Source of the DNA: Companilactobacillus pabuli
Lineage (GTDB): Bacteria > Bacillota > Bacilli > Lactobacillales > Lactobacillaceae
NCBI RefSeq assembly: GCF_014058425.1
Contig: NZ_CP049366.1
Span: 1,426,001 to 1,490,000, forward strand
Reading direction: 5' to 3'
DNA: 64,000 nt
The notes under the pieces are model-generated. The model saw nothing but the letters and a program-made list of their open reading frames with translations. It did not search any database and had not been told where the DNA came from. Every line of letters starts with the position of its first letter. Position 1 is the first letter of the stretch. The position numbers and the translations under genes were made by a program. Shown here in pieces: positions 1-7,754 of the stretch.

Positions 1-120
1 AATTTGGCCCACAAAAAAAGCGGGCTGCACAAGCATGCCCACTATATTATTTACGCAATCGTATTAACCTAGAGGCGAATGCATAGGTGAGAAGCGGGCG
101 CTTCTGCTTAATCTCAACAG
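1..120 (-). promoter_or_regulatory. L20-type ribosomal protein leader (truncated by window edge)
   Basis: Read on the minus strand, this stretch has a GC-rich hairpin (AGAAGCG/CGCTTCT) near its 5' end, a conserved-looking single-stranded segment, and a final hairpin GGGC...GCCC followed by a run of seven T (positions 12-19). That is the layout of the autoregulatory L20 leader found before infC-rpmI-rplT in Firmicutes. thrS lies just upstream, which fits the classical thrS-infC neighbourhood. The regulated genes would be left of position 1, so the assignment rests on leader shape and synteny only. Confidence 0.7.
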
Positions 121-126
121 TTATTA

Positions 127-154
127 ACTATACCATAATAATGCCAAGTGTCAA
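127..154 (-). promoter_or_regulatory. Promoter of the leader-controlled operon
   Basis: On the minus strand TTGACA (149-154) and TATAGT (127-132) are separated by 16 nt, a near-consensus vegetative promoter. Transcription would begin at about 120, exactly where the structured leader starts. Confidence 0.7.
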
Positions 155-244
155 TATAACTTGTCAAAATAATATAATTAATTCGTTTTCAACTTTTCTA
201 ATTTAACATAATTCTTCATTCTTTACAATCAAGTTAACTCGACA

Positions 245-1231
245 TTAATCCAAAACAGCCACGATTTTGCCTTCAGTTTGATGATTTTTGATCAATTGTA
301 ACCCATCTGGAATTTCTTCAAAACTGATTTGTTTGGTTATCAATGGATCAACAATTCCTTCAGATACTAATTTAACTAATGATTCGGCCATAACTGACAA
401 ATCATTGAGCTGACTAATACTGCCACCATTATGAGCTCCACCTAAATTAACGCTTAGTACGCTTTGACCTTTAACGGTTAAATCATAATTGGACAAATCA
501 GGTGTGTTCAAAATATCAATAACCGCCCCATTATATGCCAATCTCGACAAATCTTTTTGAACTTCAACACCACCAACCAAATTGATGATCAAATCTACTC
601 CAACGCCATCAGTTATCTTATTGATCTCTTCGGAAGTATTTTGCTTTTTATAATCAATCACAAAATCGGCACCAATTTTCTTAGCAAAGCTAACTTTCTT
701 AGTCGAAACAGTTGTAATTACTGTTAAGCCTAAGTATTTTGCTAATTGAACGGCAATGCTACCTACTCCACCAGCGCCAGCATGAATCAAGACATTTTGT
801 TTACCAGTCAAATTCATTTTTCGAAACAAGGCAGAATAAGCCGTTAATCCTGAACAAAGAATTGCTGCTGCCGATTGATAGGAAACATTATCGGGAATCC
901 TGGCTACGACATTGTACTTAGCTTTAGCATATTCAGCATAAACGCCATCTTTATTTAAATCACTGTGAAAAAAGACTCGTTGGCCAATTTGAAAATTTTT
1001 AGGATTTTTGCTCCCCACCGAAACAATTTCTCCAGCAGCATCTAACCCTAAAACATGTGGATCATTCCAATTGAGTGGATGATCTTCAATTAGTTTATAA
1101 TCAACTGGATTTAATCCAACTGCTTTTACCTTAATTAAAATTTCATCATTATTAATAGTAGGTTTAGCAACTTGAGTAATTTTTGCATCGGCTATTTGAG
1201 TTTTATCGTGGGTAATTGTTAATGCTTTCAT
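245..1231 (-). CDS. Zinc-type alcohol dehydrogenase-like / quinone oxidoreductase
   Basis: A 328-aa medium-chain dehydrogenase/reductase. The N-terminal GroES-like part contains GLNPVDYK and GLDAAGEIVSVG, and the Rossmann part contains HAGAGGVGSIAVQLAK (NADPH binding). The structural-zinc cysteines are absent, so this is the zinc-independent quinone oxidoreductase-like branch; the physiological substrate cannot be told. I chose the ATG at 1231 because a perfect GGAGG (1235-1240) lies just upstream; the longer frame to 1261 runs through the thrS terminator. The gene starts directly after that terminator, leaving no room for its own promoter in the gap. Confidence 0.85.
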   Translation of the reverse strand: MKALTITHDKTQIADAKITQVAKPTINNDEILIKVKAVGLNPVDYKLIEDHPLNWNDPHVLGLDAAGEIVSVGSKNPKNFQIGQRVFFHSDLNKDGVYAEYAKAKYNVVARIPDNVSYQSAAAILCSGLTAYSALFRKMNLTGKQNVLIHAGAGGVGSIAVQLAKYLGLTVITTVSTKKVSFAKKIGADFVIDYKKQNTSEEINKITDGVGVDLIINLVGGVEVQKDLSRLAYNGAVIDILNTPDLSNYDLTVKGQSVLSVNLGGAHNGGSISQLNDLSVMAESLVKLVSEGIVDPLITKQISFEEIPDGLQLIKNHQTEGKIVAVLD

Positions 1232-1240
1232 TTTTCCTCC

Positions 1241-1276
1241 AAAAAAAATGTAAATCCACAATGTGAATTTACATTT
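1241..1276 (-). terminator. thrS terminator
   Basis: The inverted repeat AATGTAAATYCACA around a short loop is followed on the minus strand by eight T. The T run abuts the ribosome binding site of the oxidoreductase gene. Confidence 0.75.
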
Positions 1277-1287
1277 TGCTTTATTGA

Positions 1288-3255
1288 TTAGTCTTTGTCT
1301 GCTTTGTCAGTAACATCTTTACGACTGTAGTTAGCAATATCAGCAACTACTGAACTGACGAACATCTTAGCATTTTCTGAAGCTGAATCATCTTCACCAT
1401 ATTTTCTTACTGAAACTGTGGCATTCTTAGATTCTTCATCACCAATAACAACTGTATATGGAATCTTCATTGTTTGAGCATCACGGATCTTGTAACCCAT
1501 CTTTTCATCACGGTCATCAAGTTCAGCACGGATATTCTTAGCACGTAATTCTGAAAGAACTTCGTTTGCATAATCTGCGTGAAGTTTGTTGTTAACAGGA
1601 ATGATACGTACTTGTGTTGGAGCTAACCATGTTGGGAAGGCACCCTTGTAAATTTCAATTAGGTAAGCGATAAATCTTTCCATAGTTGAAACGATACCAC
1701 GGTGAATCATAACTGGTCTGTGGTCTTCTCCATCAGCACCAACATATGTTAGTTGGAACTTCTCTGGTTGCATAAAGTCTAGTTGGATAGTTGATAGTGT
1801 TTCTTCGTTTCCAAGAGCTGTCTTTGTTTGAACATCAAGTTTTGGACCGTAGAAAGCAGCTTCACCCTCAGCTTCGTAGTACTTCAAACCAAGGTCATCC
1901 ATAGCAGCTTTAAGCATTGATTGTGATCTGTTCCACATTTCATCATCATCGAAGTACTTTTCAGTATTAGCTGGGTCACGGTAACTTAGACGGAATGTGT
2001 AATCTGTGATATCAAAGTCTTTGTAAACTTCAACCATCAATTGTAGTGTACGTTTGAATTCTTCTTGAATTTGGTCAAGAGCAACGAATGTGTGACCATC
2101 ATTTAGAGTCATTTCACGAACACGTTGTAGTCCTGACAAAGCACCTGATTTTTCATATCTGTGCATCATACCAAGTTCAGCGATACGTAGAGGCAAATCT
2201 CTGTATGAACGGTTGTGGTGCTTGTAAATTTGAATATGTGAAGGACAGTTCATTGGACGTAGTTCAAGCATTTCGCCATCACCCATATCCATTGGTGGGA
2301 ACATGTCTTCACGGTAGTGTGCCCAGTGACCTGAAGTCTTATAAGCATTCAAGTTCATTAGGATTGGTGTGTAAACGTGTTGGTAACCCCAAGCAACTTC
2401 TTTGTCGATGATGTATCTTTCAATAACACGACGAATTGTTGCACCATTTGGCATCCAGTATGGAAGACCAGCACCAACTTCTGGGTCAACGAAGAACAAG
2501 TCAAGATCACGACCAATTGTTCTGTGATCACGTTCTTTAATTTCAGCACGACGTTTAAGGTCAGCTTTTAGTCCATCTTCTTTATAGAAGGCTGTACCAT
2601 AAATTCTTTGTAGCATTGGATTACTTGACTTACCTTGCCAATAAGCACCAGCAACTGAAAGTAATTCAAAATGCTTCAAAGCCTTAAGATTTGCAAGTAC
2701 AGCATCGTAACCAAAGTCAACAAAATCGTCTAATTTGTAAACAGGAATTTGAACTGAGTCAATTGCGTTGATCAATGATGACTTGTATGGATCGTCCTTG
2801 AACATATCAGCAAGATCTTTCTTGTCCATCATTGATCTTTCAATCTTGTCATTGTTTTTGATGATCTTATTCATCAAAGCAGTGATCTTTGGTAATTCAT
2901 CAACACTGATTTGACCATCAGCACTATCAGTATCTACGAAGAAACCATCATCATTTGTGTGTTTTTCACCGAAGTGAAGATCTTTCTTGAAACTCTTAGC
3001 AGCAGCACTGAATACCAATGCAGCAGTATTTCTCAATACCTTTTGAGCATCTTCTTTATCTTCTGCTGAGATAATTTCGATTTTACCATCTTGTTTCAAT
3101 GGACGTTCTAGGTCTACTAGGACATCATTGATTTTACCGGCAACAGCTTTTTTGCCTAGAGATGTACTGATTGATTTAGCAACATCCAAGGTTGTTGTGC
3201 CTTCGTCAAACTCCTTAACTGAATCGTCTGGGAATGTTAACTTGATTTTTGACAT
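1288..3255 (-). CDS. thrS: Threonyl-tRNA synthetase (editing site degenerate)
   Basis: A 655-aa class II synthetase that charges tRNA-Thr. Order: TGS domain (about 1-62), N2 editing-type domain (about 65-225), catalytic core, C-terminal anticodon-binding domain (about 545-645). The zinc and active-site residues are intact: C337 in MNCPSH, H388 in NDGHTF and H518 in MIHRG. The editing domain has lost its catalytic residues. Aligned by eye with E. coli, the two His of the HxxxH motif are L80 and A84, and Cys182/His186 of CRGPH are Gly182/Val186. The start at 3255 has GGAGGAAAT upstream. A Thr T-box leader controls expression. Whether the genome carries a second, editing-competent thrS cannot be seen here. 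Confidence 0.96.
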   Translation of the reverse strand: MSKIKLTFPDDSVKEFDEGTTTLDVAKSISTSLGKKAVAGKINDVLVDLERPLKQDGKIEIISAEDKEDAQKVLRNTAALVFSAAAKSFKKDLHFGEKHTNDDGFFVDTDSADGQISVDELPKITALMNKIIKNNDKIERSMMDKKDLADMFKDDPYKSSLINAIDSVQIPVYKLDDFVDFGYDAVLANLKALKHFELLSVAGAYWQGKSSNPMLQRIYGTAFYKEDGLKADLKRRAEIKERDHRTIGRDLDLFFVDPEVGAGLPYWMPNGATIRRVIERYIIDKEVAWGYQHVYTPILMNLNAYKTSGHWAHYREDMFPPMDMGDGEMLELRPMNCPSHIQIYKHHNRSYRDLPLRIAELGMMHRYEKSGALSGLQRVREMTLNDGHTFVALDQIQEEFKRTLQLMVEVYKDFDITDYTFRLSYRDPANTEKYFDDDEMWNRSQSMLKAAMDDLGLKYYEAEGEAAFYGPKLDVQTKTALGNEETLSTIQLDFMQPEKFQLTYVGADGEDHRPVMIHRGIVSTMERFIAYLIEIYKGAFPTWLAPTQVRIIPVNNKLHADYANEVLSELRAKNIRAELDDRDEKMGYKIRDAQTMKIPYTVVIGDEESKNATVSVRKYGEDDSASENAKMFVSSVVADIANYSRKDVTDKADKD

Positions 3256-3284
3256 AGACTATTTCCTCCTAAGTATTAGATAAC

Positions 3285-3520
3285 AAAAAAATACGTCCCT
3301 GAAGTACATCCATATCAATCGATATGTGCATACTTCAGGGACGTATTTTCTACGCGGTTCCACCCACTTTAAAACTGTACAACAAATAACAGTTTTCTCT
3401 CATTTGGTTATAAAGTAACCGGCCATTATACAGTTTTACGTGAAAGTGGTAACTCCAGTAATGGGTAAGCTTCCAGTAATCGTACCCTCCCTGAATTAGA
3501 ACCGAAGTGTTATCTTTCAT
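3285..3520 (-). promoter_or_regulatory. T-box leader (Thr) of thrS
   Basis: On the minus strand the T-box core GGGTGGAACCGCGTA (3351-3365) precedes a long terminator hairpin ACGTCCCTGAAGTA...TACTTCAGGGACGT with a T run (3285-3348). The Stem I region carries the candidate specifier ACC (Thr) at 3448-3450, followed by a purine, in the same sequence context as the CGC specifier of the argS leader. Uncharged tRNA-Thr should stabilise the antiterminator and switch thrS on. The outer boundary at about 3520 is approximate. Confidence 0.93.
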
Positions 3521-3556
3521 GGCTTTATTGAAACATTTATTTTTCAGAAATGCAAG

Positions 3557-4465
3557 TTATTTTTCAAATCTTCTATTAGGACCAGTTACAATTACTTCTC
3601 TAGAGAGGTATCTAACTCGCTCCATAATACGTTTTGCTTTAACTGGCTCTTCTTCACCGCGCTGGTTGATAGCAAGGTGTTTTTCCAATTCTTTCATTGA
3701 AAAATTGGAAGAGAAAAAGGTTGGTAAATTCTCTTGCATGCGATATTGCAAAATAACTCCTAAAACTTCATCCCTGATCCAACTAGACATTGAGTCTGCC
3801 CCAATATCATCTAGCATCAAAATTTCGGCGCCTTTGATTTTATTCACTTTCGCCAAGACACTGTTCGTACCGATAGAGTTTTTCATTTCAACGGCAAAGG
3901 TTGGAAAATGCATCATCGTTGTATGAATATCATTTTTGAATAATTCATTAGCAATTGCACCTAACAAATATGTTTTACCAACGCCAAAATCTCCAGCTAG
4001 ATACAATCCTGGCACAAAGTTTTTTTGATTCAAATAATTATCGATAAAATCTAAAGCTTTTCCTAATGCATCTTGACGACCACTACCACCATAGTCATCT
4101 AATTTAGCATTTCTGATATCAGATGGCATATCCATCAAGACAAAACCAGTTTCATATTGATCACGTTTCTCCTTGTTTTGAGTTCTTTCATTAGGATAAT
4201 AAGCCACTTCAATATTGTGATTATTGACGATCAATTTAGGATAATAGCCTTTGGACAATTCGCTGGCATGATTCTTATTATTATAAAATTCATAAATACT
4301 AGCAGCACTCGTTGAAAGAGCATTGGGATTGATTGAATCACTATTTTCCTTGAGAAACTTCTGTACGTCGGGATCTTTTAATGCACCATTAAGTAAACGG
4401 CGATAATCCTCCGTTAAATTTTTTGAATTTAAATATTCTGCCAGTCTGTTTCCTAAATTTTCCAT
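3557..4465 (-). CDS. dnaI: Primosomal helicase loader DnaI
   Basis: A 302-aa AAA+ ATPase that loads the replicative helicase with DnaB and DnaD during replication initiation and restart. An N-terminal helicase-interaction region (about 1-110) is followed by the AAA+ core with Walker A GDFGVGKT (158-165) and Walker B LMLDD (D219, D220). It follows dnaB with one base between them and precedes the thrS T-box leader, the same order as in Bacillus. The length is normal for the family. Confidence 0.95.
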   Translation of the reverse strand: MENLGNRLAEYLNSKNLTEDYRRLLNGALKDPDVQKFLKENSDSINPNALSTSAASIYEFYNNKNHASELSKGYYPKLIVNNHNIEVAYYPNERTQNKEKRDQYETGFVLMDMPSDIRNAKLDDYGGSGRQDALGKALDFIDNYLNQKNFVPGLYLAGDFGVGKTYLLGAIANELFKNDIHTTMMHFPTFAVEMKNSIGTNSVLAKVNKIKGAEILMLDDIGADSMSSWIRDEVLGVILQYRMQENLPTFFSSNFSMKELEKHLAINQRGEEEPVKAKRIMERVRYLSREVIVTGPNRRFEK

Positions 4466-4466
4466 G

Positions 4467-5822
4467 TTATTTATCCTTATTTCTTAATCGTTTTAATCTA
4501 TCCTGTAATTGAACTCCATTGTCTTGTTGCTTATTTGTAGGAATTTTAGCTTTAACTTTCGACCAATCAGTTGCTTGTTCGACTTTACGGTTTTTATTGT
4601 TATAACGTCGTTTGCCACGAGGCCGATTTTGAAAATCAGTAATTCTTTGCAGTGCTTGCTCTGGCGTTTTAACGCCGTTTTGTTTCCAGTCATTTGCCAC
4701 GGTCTCTAAAAATGGTGTCGATAAAACTGATGCGCTTTGTAAAATATAATAAACCATAATATTTATAACAGAAGATGGCAAATATGCCTTCATTGCCATA
4801 TCTCGCAAAGCATTAGCTTCGACTTTACCAACAAAACCACCACTCTTTTGCTTCTGAGCGGCTAAAAAGTCCGCTGGAGTTAATTTCTTAGCTTGTTGCA
4901 AAATCAATTGATCCGAACGATTAAAGTTATGTGTCTCATCGTCTTTATTTTCAACCGTTTCTGGTTGTTGACGTGCAGATATATTAGCGTTCTTCTCAAA
5001 TCGATCCTGAATAGACTTTTTCAAGCGATTAGGATCAATTTTATTATTGACGATATCGCAAGTTTTACCGATAAATTCAATAATCGTCATTTCATCGATG
5101 CCATAAAACGCATGCAAATTGATAATCAAATCTTGATTTTCCAATAAATTATCTGGACTGATCTTAAATGATTGTTGAATTCGATCAGAAATCAATTCCC
5201 AATCAAGCGGTTGAATATCATTTTCATTCAACACTGGTTTTTGCGTCTTAGCGGTCTTCGAGAATTCACTACGAATATTTTCTACATCCGTAGGAGTGTT
5301 GATCAAATCGTCATTATTCAATTTGAAAACTTCCAAGAAATCTTTAGTAATCTCATCAGAATTTTGCAAGATCCGCTCTGAATGACTGTACTTATCAGCC
5401 AATAAACGATATTTCTTATCGCCGATTTGCTCATATAAAAAAATACTCAATAAATCGTCTTTAAAGAAATCATCTGGTGATAAAGGCTCAAACAATTGAT
5501 AGACATAGTAAGGCCCTAACTCATCTTTTTTTCTAAAAGTACGAATCAGTCCTAAAGCTTCACACTTGATACGCGCCTCATAAAATCTTTTCAAGTCAAT
5601 ACTCAATAAACTCAATAGTTCTGCATGTGGCTTACGTTGAGTGACCAATTCTTTATTAGGTAATTTTTCCCACAACAAAAGATACAGACTAAATGCTTCT
5701 GTACCTAAAATTGGTAAATATAAATCTGTCAAAATGTGACGATCCTCATCATTGAGACGTCCACTAGGTAGGCACCAATATCCCACTAAGGGTGTAAAAC
5801 TATCGGTTGAATTATTAGACAC
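4467..5822 (-). CDS. dnaB: Replication initiation and membrane attachment protein DnaB
   Basis: A 451-aa protein of the Firmicute DnaB/DnaD family (not the helicase). It attaches the origin complex to the membrane and cooperates with DnaD and DnaI in helicase loading. A winged-helix N-terminal part begins VGYWCLPSGRLND, and a DnaD-like C-terminal domain lies around 305-410 (LTPADFLAAQK, NALRDMAMKAYLPSSVINI). The tail is basic and Asn/Lys rich. It sits between nrdR (11 nt) and dnaI (1 nt), so all three are probably co-transcribed. Confidence 0.93.
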   Translation of the reverse strand: MSNNSTDSFTPLVGYWCLPSGRLNDEDRHILTDLYLPILGTEAFSLYLLLWEKLPNKELVTQRKPHAELLSLLSIDLKRFYEARIKCEALGLIRTFRKKDELGPYYVYQLFEPLSPDDFFKDDLLSIFLYEQIGDKKYRLLADKYSHSERILQNSDEITKDFLEVFKLNNDDLINTPTDVENIRSEFSKTAKTQKPVLNENDIQPLDWELISDRIQQSFKISPDNLLENQDLIINLHAFYGIDEMTIIEFIGKTCDIVNNKIDPNRLKKSIQDRFEKNANISARQQPETVENKDDETHNFNRSDQLILQQAKKLTPADFLAAQKQKSGGFVGKVEANALRDMAMKAYLPSSVINIMVYYILQSASVLSTPFLETVANDWKQNGVKTPEQALQRITDFQNRPRGKRRYNNKNRKVEQATDWSKVKAKIPTNKQQDNGVQLQDRLKRLRNKDK

Positions 5823-5833
5823 ACGCCCACCCC

Positions 5834-6307
5834 TTACTTCTTATCAATATTTTTTCCGTTCGCCATCATTTCTTGAACTTCTTTCATGAAACTATTCATA
5901 TCTTTAAATTCACGATAAACGCTGGCAAAACGAATATAAGTGACATCGTCAACTTTGGCTAAAATCTTCATGACATGTTCACCAATCAATTGTGAGCGCA
6001 CTTCACTCTCACCAGTTGATCTAATTTCATTTTCAACCTTATCGACAATTCCATTCATTTGATCCATGGTAACTGGACGTTTTTCGGCTGCACGGACGAT
6101 TCCCCGCAATAATTTCTCACGACTGAATTCTTCACGATTACCATTTTTCTTAATTACTAATAATGGTGCTTTCTCAAGTCTTTCAAACGTCGTAAATCTA
6201 GTGCCGCAAAATTCACACTCACGACGTCTTCTAATGGCGCGTCCCTCATCGCTAGGACGACTGTCGATTACTTTTGATGAATCATGATGACAATGTGGAC
6301 AAATCAA
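5834..6307 (-). CDS. nrdR: Transcriptional repressor NrdR
   Basis: A 157-aa repressor of ribonucleotide reductase genes. An N-terminal zinc ribbon (C3, C6, C31, C34) carries the characteristic SRPSDEGRAIRRRREC stretch, followed by an ATP-cone domain (about 49-139) that senses dATP/ATP. The length is normal for the family. It lies in the replication operon between coaE and dnaB, a conserved Firmicute position. Targets (NrdR boxes before nrd genes) are not in this window. Confidence 0.96.
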   Translation of the reverse strand: MICPHCHHDSSKVIDSRPSDEGRAIRRRRECEFCGTRFTTFERLEKAPLLVIKKNGNREEFSREKLLRGIVRAAEKRPVTMDQMNGIVDKVENEIRSTGESEVRSQLIGEHVMKILAKVDDVTYIRFASVYREFKDMNSFMKEVQEMMANGKNIDKK

Positions 6308-6328
6308 AATTCTAACCTCTTTTCCAAA

Positions 6329-6922
6329 TCAAAGTTGCGATATCAACTTATCAAACTCATCTGCTAAATGGGTTAAATCTCCCGAATTATCAATCACAAA
6401 ATCAGCTCGATCTCGTTTTTCTGACATCGACATTTGTGAATTAATTCTATTTAAAGCAACTTCTCTGGTTATATTATTTCTATTCATTAAACGTTTTAAC
6501 TGTACTTCTTCACTAACATAAATAGTTATTATACCGTCAAAATACTGCTGATATCCACCTTCAAATAACAAAGGAATCTCAAAAATTGAAATGTTTTTCT
6601 CATCTGATGCCTTAGTATCGGCAATTATTTTTAAAATTCGTTTCTTAATCAAAGGTCTAGTAATGTTATTCAGATTTTTCAGTTGCTCGCTATCTGAAAA
6701 AACGATTCCAGCCAATTTTTTACGATTCAAAGTCCCGTCAGCATTCAAGACTTCTTGACCAAACTTTTCGACTATTTGTTTTAAACCAATGCTTCCAACT
6801 TCAACGACTTGGCGTGCAATTTGGTCAGCATCGTAAACTTTACAACCATAAGTCTTAAAAAAATCCAAAATGGTTGATTTTCCAGCTGCAATTCCACCAG
6901 TTAATCCATATATTTTACTCAT
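6329..6922 (-). CDS. coaE: Dephospho-CoA kinase
   Basis: A 197-aa P-loop kinase for the last step of coenzyme A synthesis. The P-loop is GLTGGIAAGKST (residues 6-17), with the family motifs YDADQIARQVV and FEIPLLFEGGY. The start chosen is the ATG at 6920-6922, which overlaps the mutM stop as ATGA, typical translational coupling. A longer frame to 6946 would run inside mutM and add only eight residues. Confidence 0.95.
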   Translation of the reverse strand: MSKIYGLTGGIAAGKSTILDFFKTYGCKVYDADQIARQVVEVGSIGLKQIVEKFGQEVLNADGTLNRKKLAGIVFSDSEQLKNLNNITRPLIKKRILKIIADTKASDEKNISIFEIPLLFEGGYQQYFDGIITIYVSEEVQLKRLMNRNNITREVALNRINSQMSMSEKRDRADFVIDNSGDLTHLADEFDKLISQL

Positions 6923-7746
6923 TTGATTACTTGACACTTTGGACAAAAATGCGTACCACGACCGCCAACTTTAATTTTCTTGATTTTTGTTCCGCATCTT
7001 GGACAAGGTGTCCCCTCTTTACCATAGACTTTCAAACTATTTTGCATATTACCTTTGTGACCACTAGCATCGATGTATGAACGAACTGTTGATCCACCAG
7101 CTTGAATAGCTTGTTTCATCTCTTCATTAGACACTTCAATAATCTTTTGAATATCTTCATCGGTTAAGTGGCTAGCAAGTGTTTCTGGATGAATCTTTAC
7201 TTTCCACAAAACTTCATCAACATAAATATTCCCCAAACCACTCATTACCGATTGATCCAACAAAACGGTCTTGATATCTTTACGATGACGTACAATTCTA
7301 GGCTTCAAATTTTCAAAAGTAAAGTCTTTTGATAAAGGCTCTGGTCCTAGTTTTTGAATCGATTTATTATTGCTTAAATCGTCAGTATTCCAAAGCTGCA
7401 TTCGACCAAATTTTCGAACATCATTATAAATCATCTTTTGTCCGTTATCTAACGTAAAAATGGCGTGAGAATGCTTATCAATTGCACTAGGGTCACTAGA
7501 AATTTTATAACGACCTTCCATTCGTAAATGACTAATTATTGTATAACCATTATCCAAATGAATCAATAAAAATTTGGCTCGACGTCCAATATCAGTGATT
7601 GTTGCTCCAGTTACGAATTCAACAAACTGGTTAACATCCCCAGTGATCAAATTTTGATATCGAATTTCAACGTGGGTTATTTTTCGACCTTTGACTTGAG
7701 AAATCAATCCACGTCTAACTGTTTCTACTTCTGGCATTTCTGGCAT
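6919..7746 (-). CDS. mutM: Formamidopyrimidine-DNA glycosylase
   Basis: A 275-aa base-excision repair enzyme that removes 8-oxoguanine and nicks by beta/delta elimination. The catalytic N-terminus is Pro2-Glu3 (M-PEMPEVET, with Met where Leu is usual at position 4) and Lys58 is in place. An H2TH region follows (SGLGNIYVDEVLW), then a C-terminal zinc finger with C248, C251, C268 and C271. It lies 8 nt after polA and overlaps coaE by 4 nt. Confidence 0.96.
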   Translation of the reverse strand: MPEMPEVETVRRGLISQVKGRKITHVEIRYQNLITGDVNQFVEFVTGATITDIGRRAKFLLIHLDNGYTIISHLRMEGRYKISSDPSAIDKHSHAIFTLDNGQKMIYNDVRKFGRMQLWNTDDLSNNKSIQKLGPEPLSKDFTFENLKPRIVRHRKDIKTVLLDQSVMSGLGNIYVDEVLWKVKIHPETLASHLTDEDIQKIIEVSNEEMKQAIQAGGSTVRSYIDASGHKGNMQNSLKVYGKEGTPCPRCGTKIKKIKVGGRGTHFCPKCQVIK

Positions 7747-7754
7747 TTTATCAC

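Noticed and set aside
739-921. Plus-strand frame inside the oxidoreductase gene
   Set aside because: Lies wholly within a well-supported minus-strand gene and has no ribosome binding site; the same reasoning removes the other frames opposite thrS, dnaB, murC, argS and glnA.
3507-3926. 139-codon plus-strand frame opposite dnaI
   Set aside because: It overlaps dnaI (Walker motifs intact) and the thrS leader, and has no Shine-Dalgarno site.
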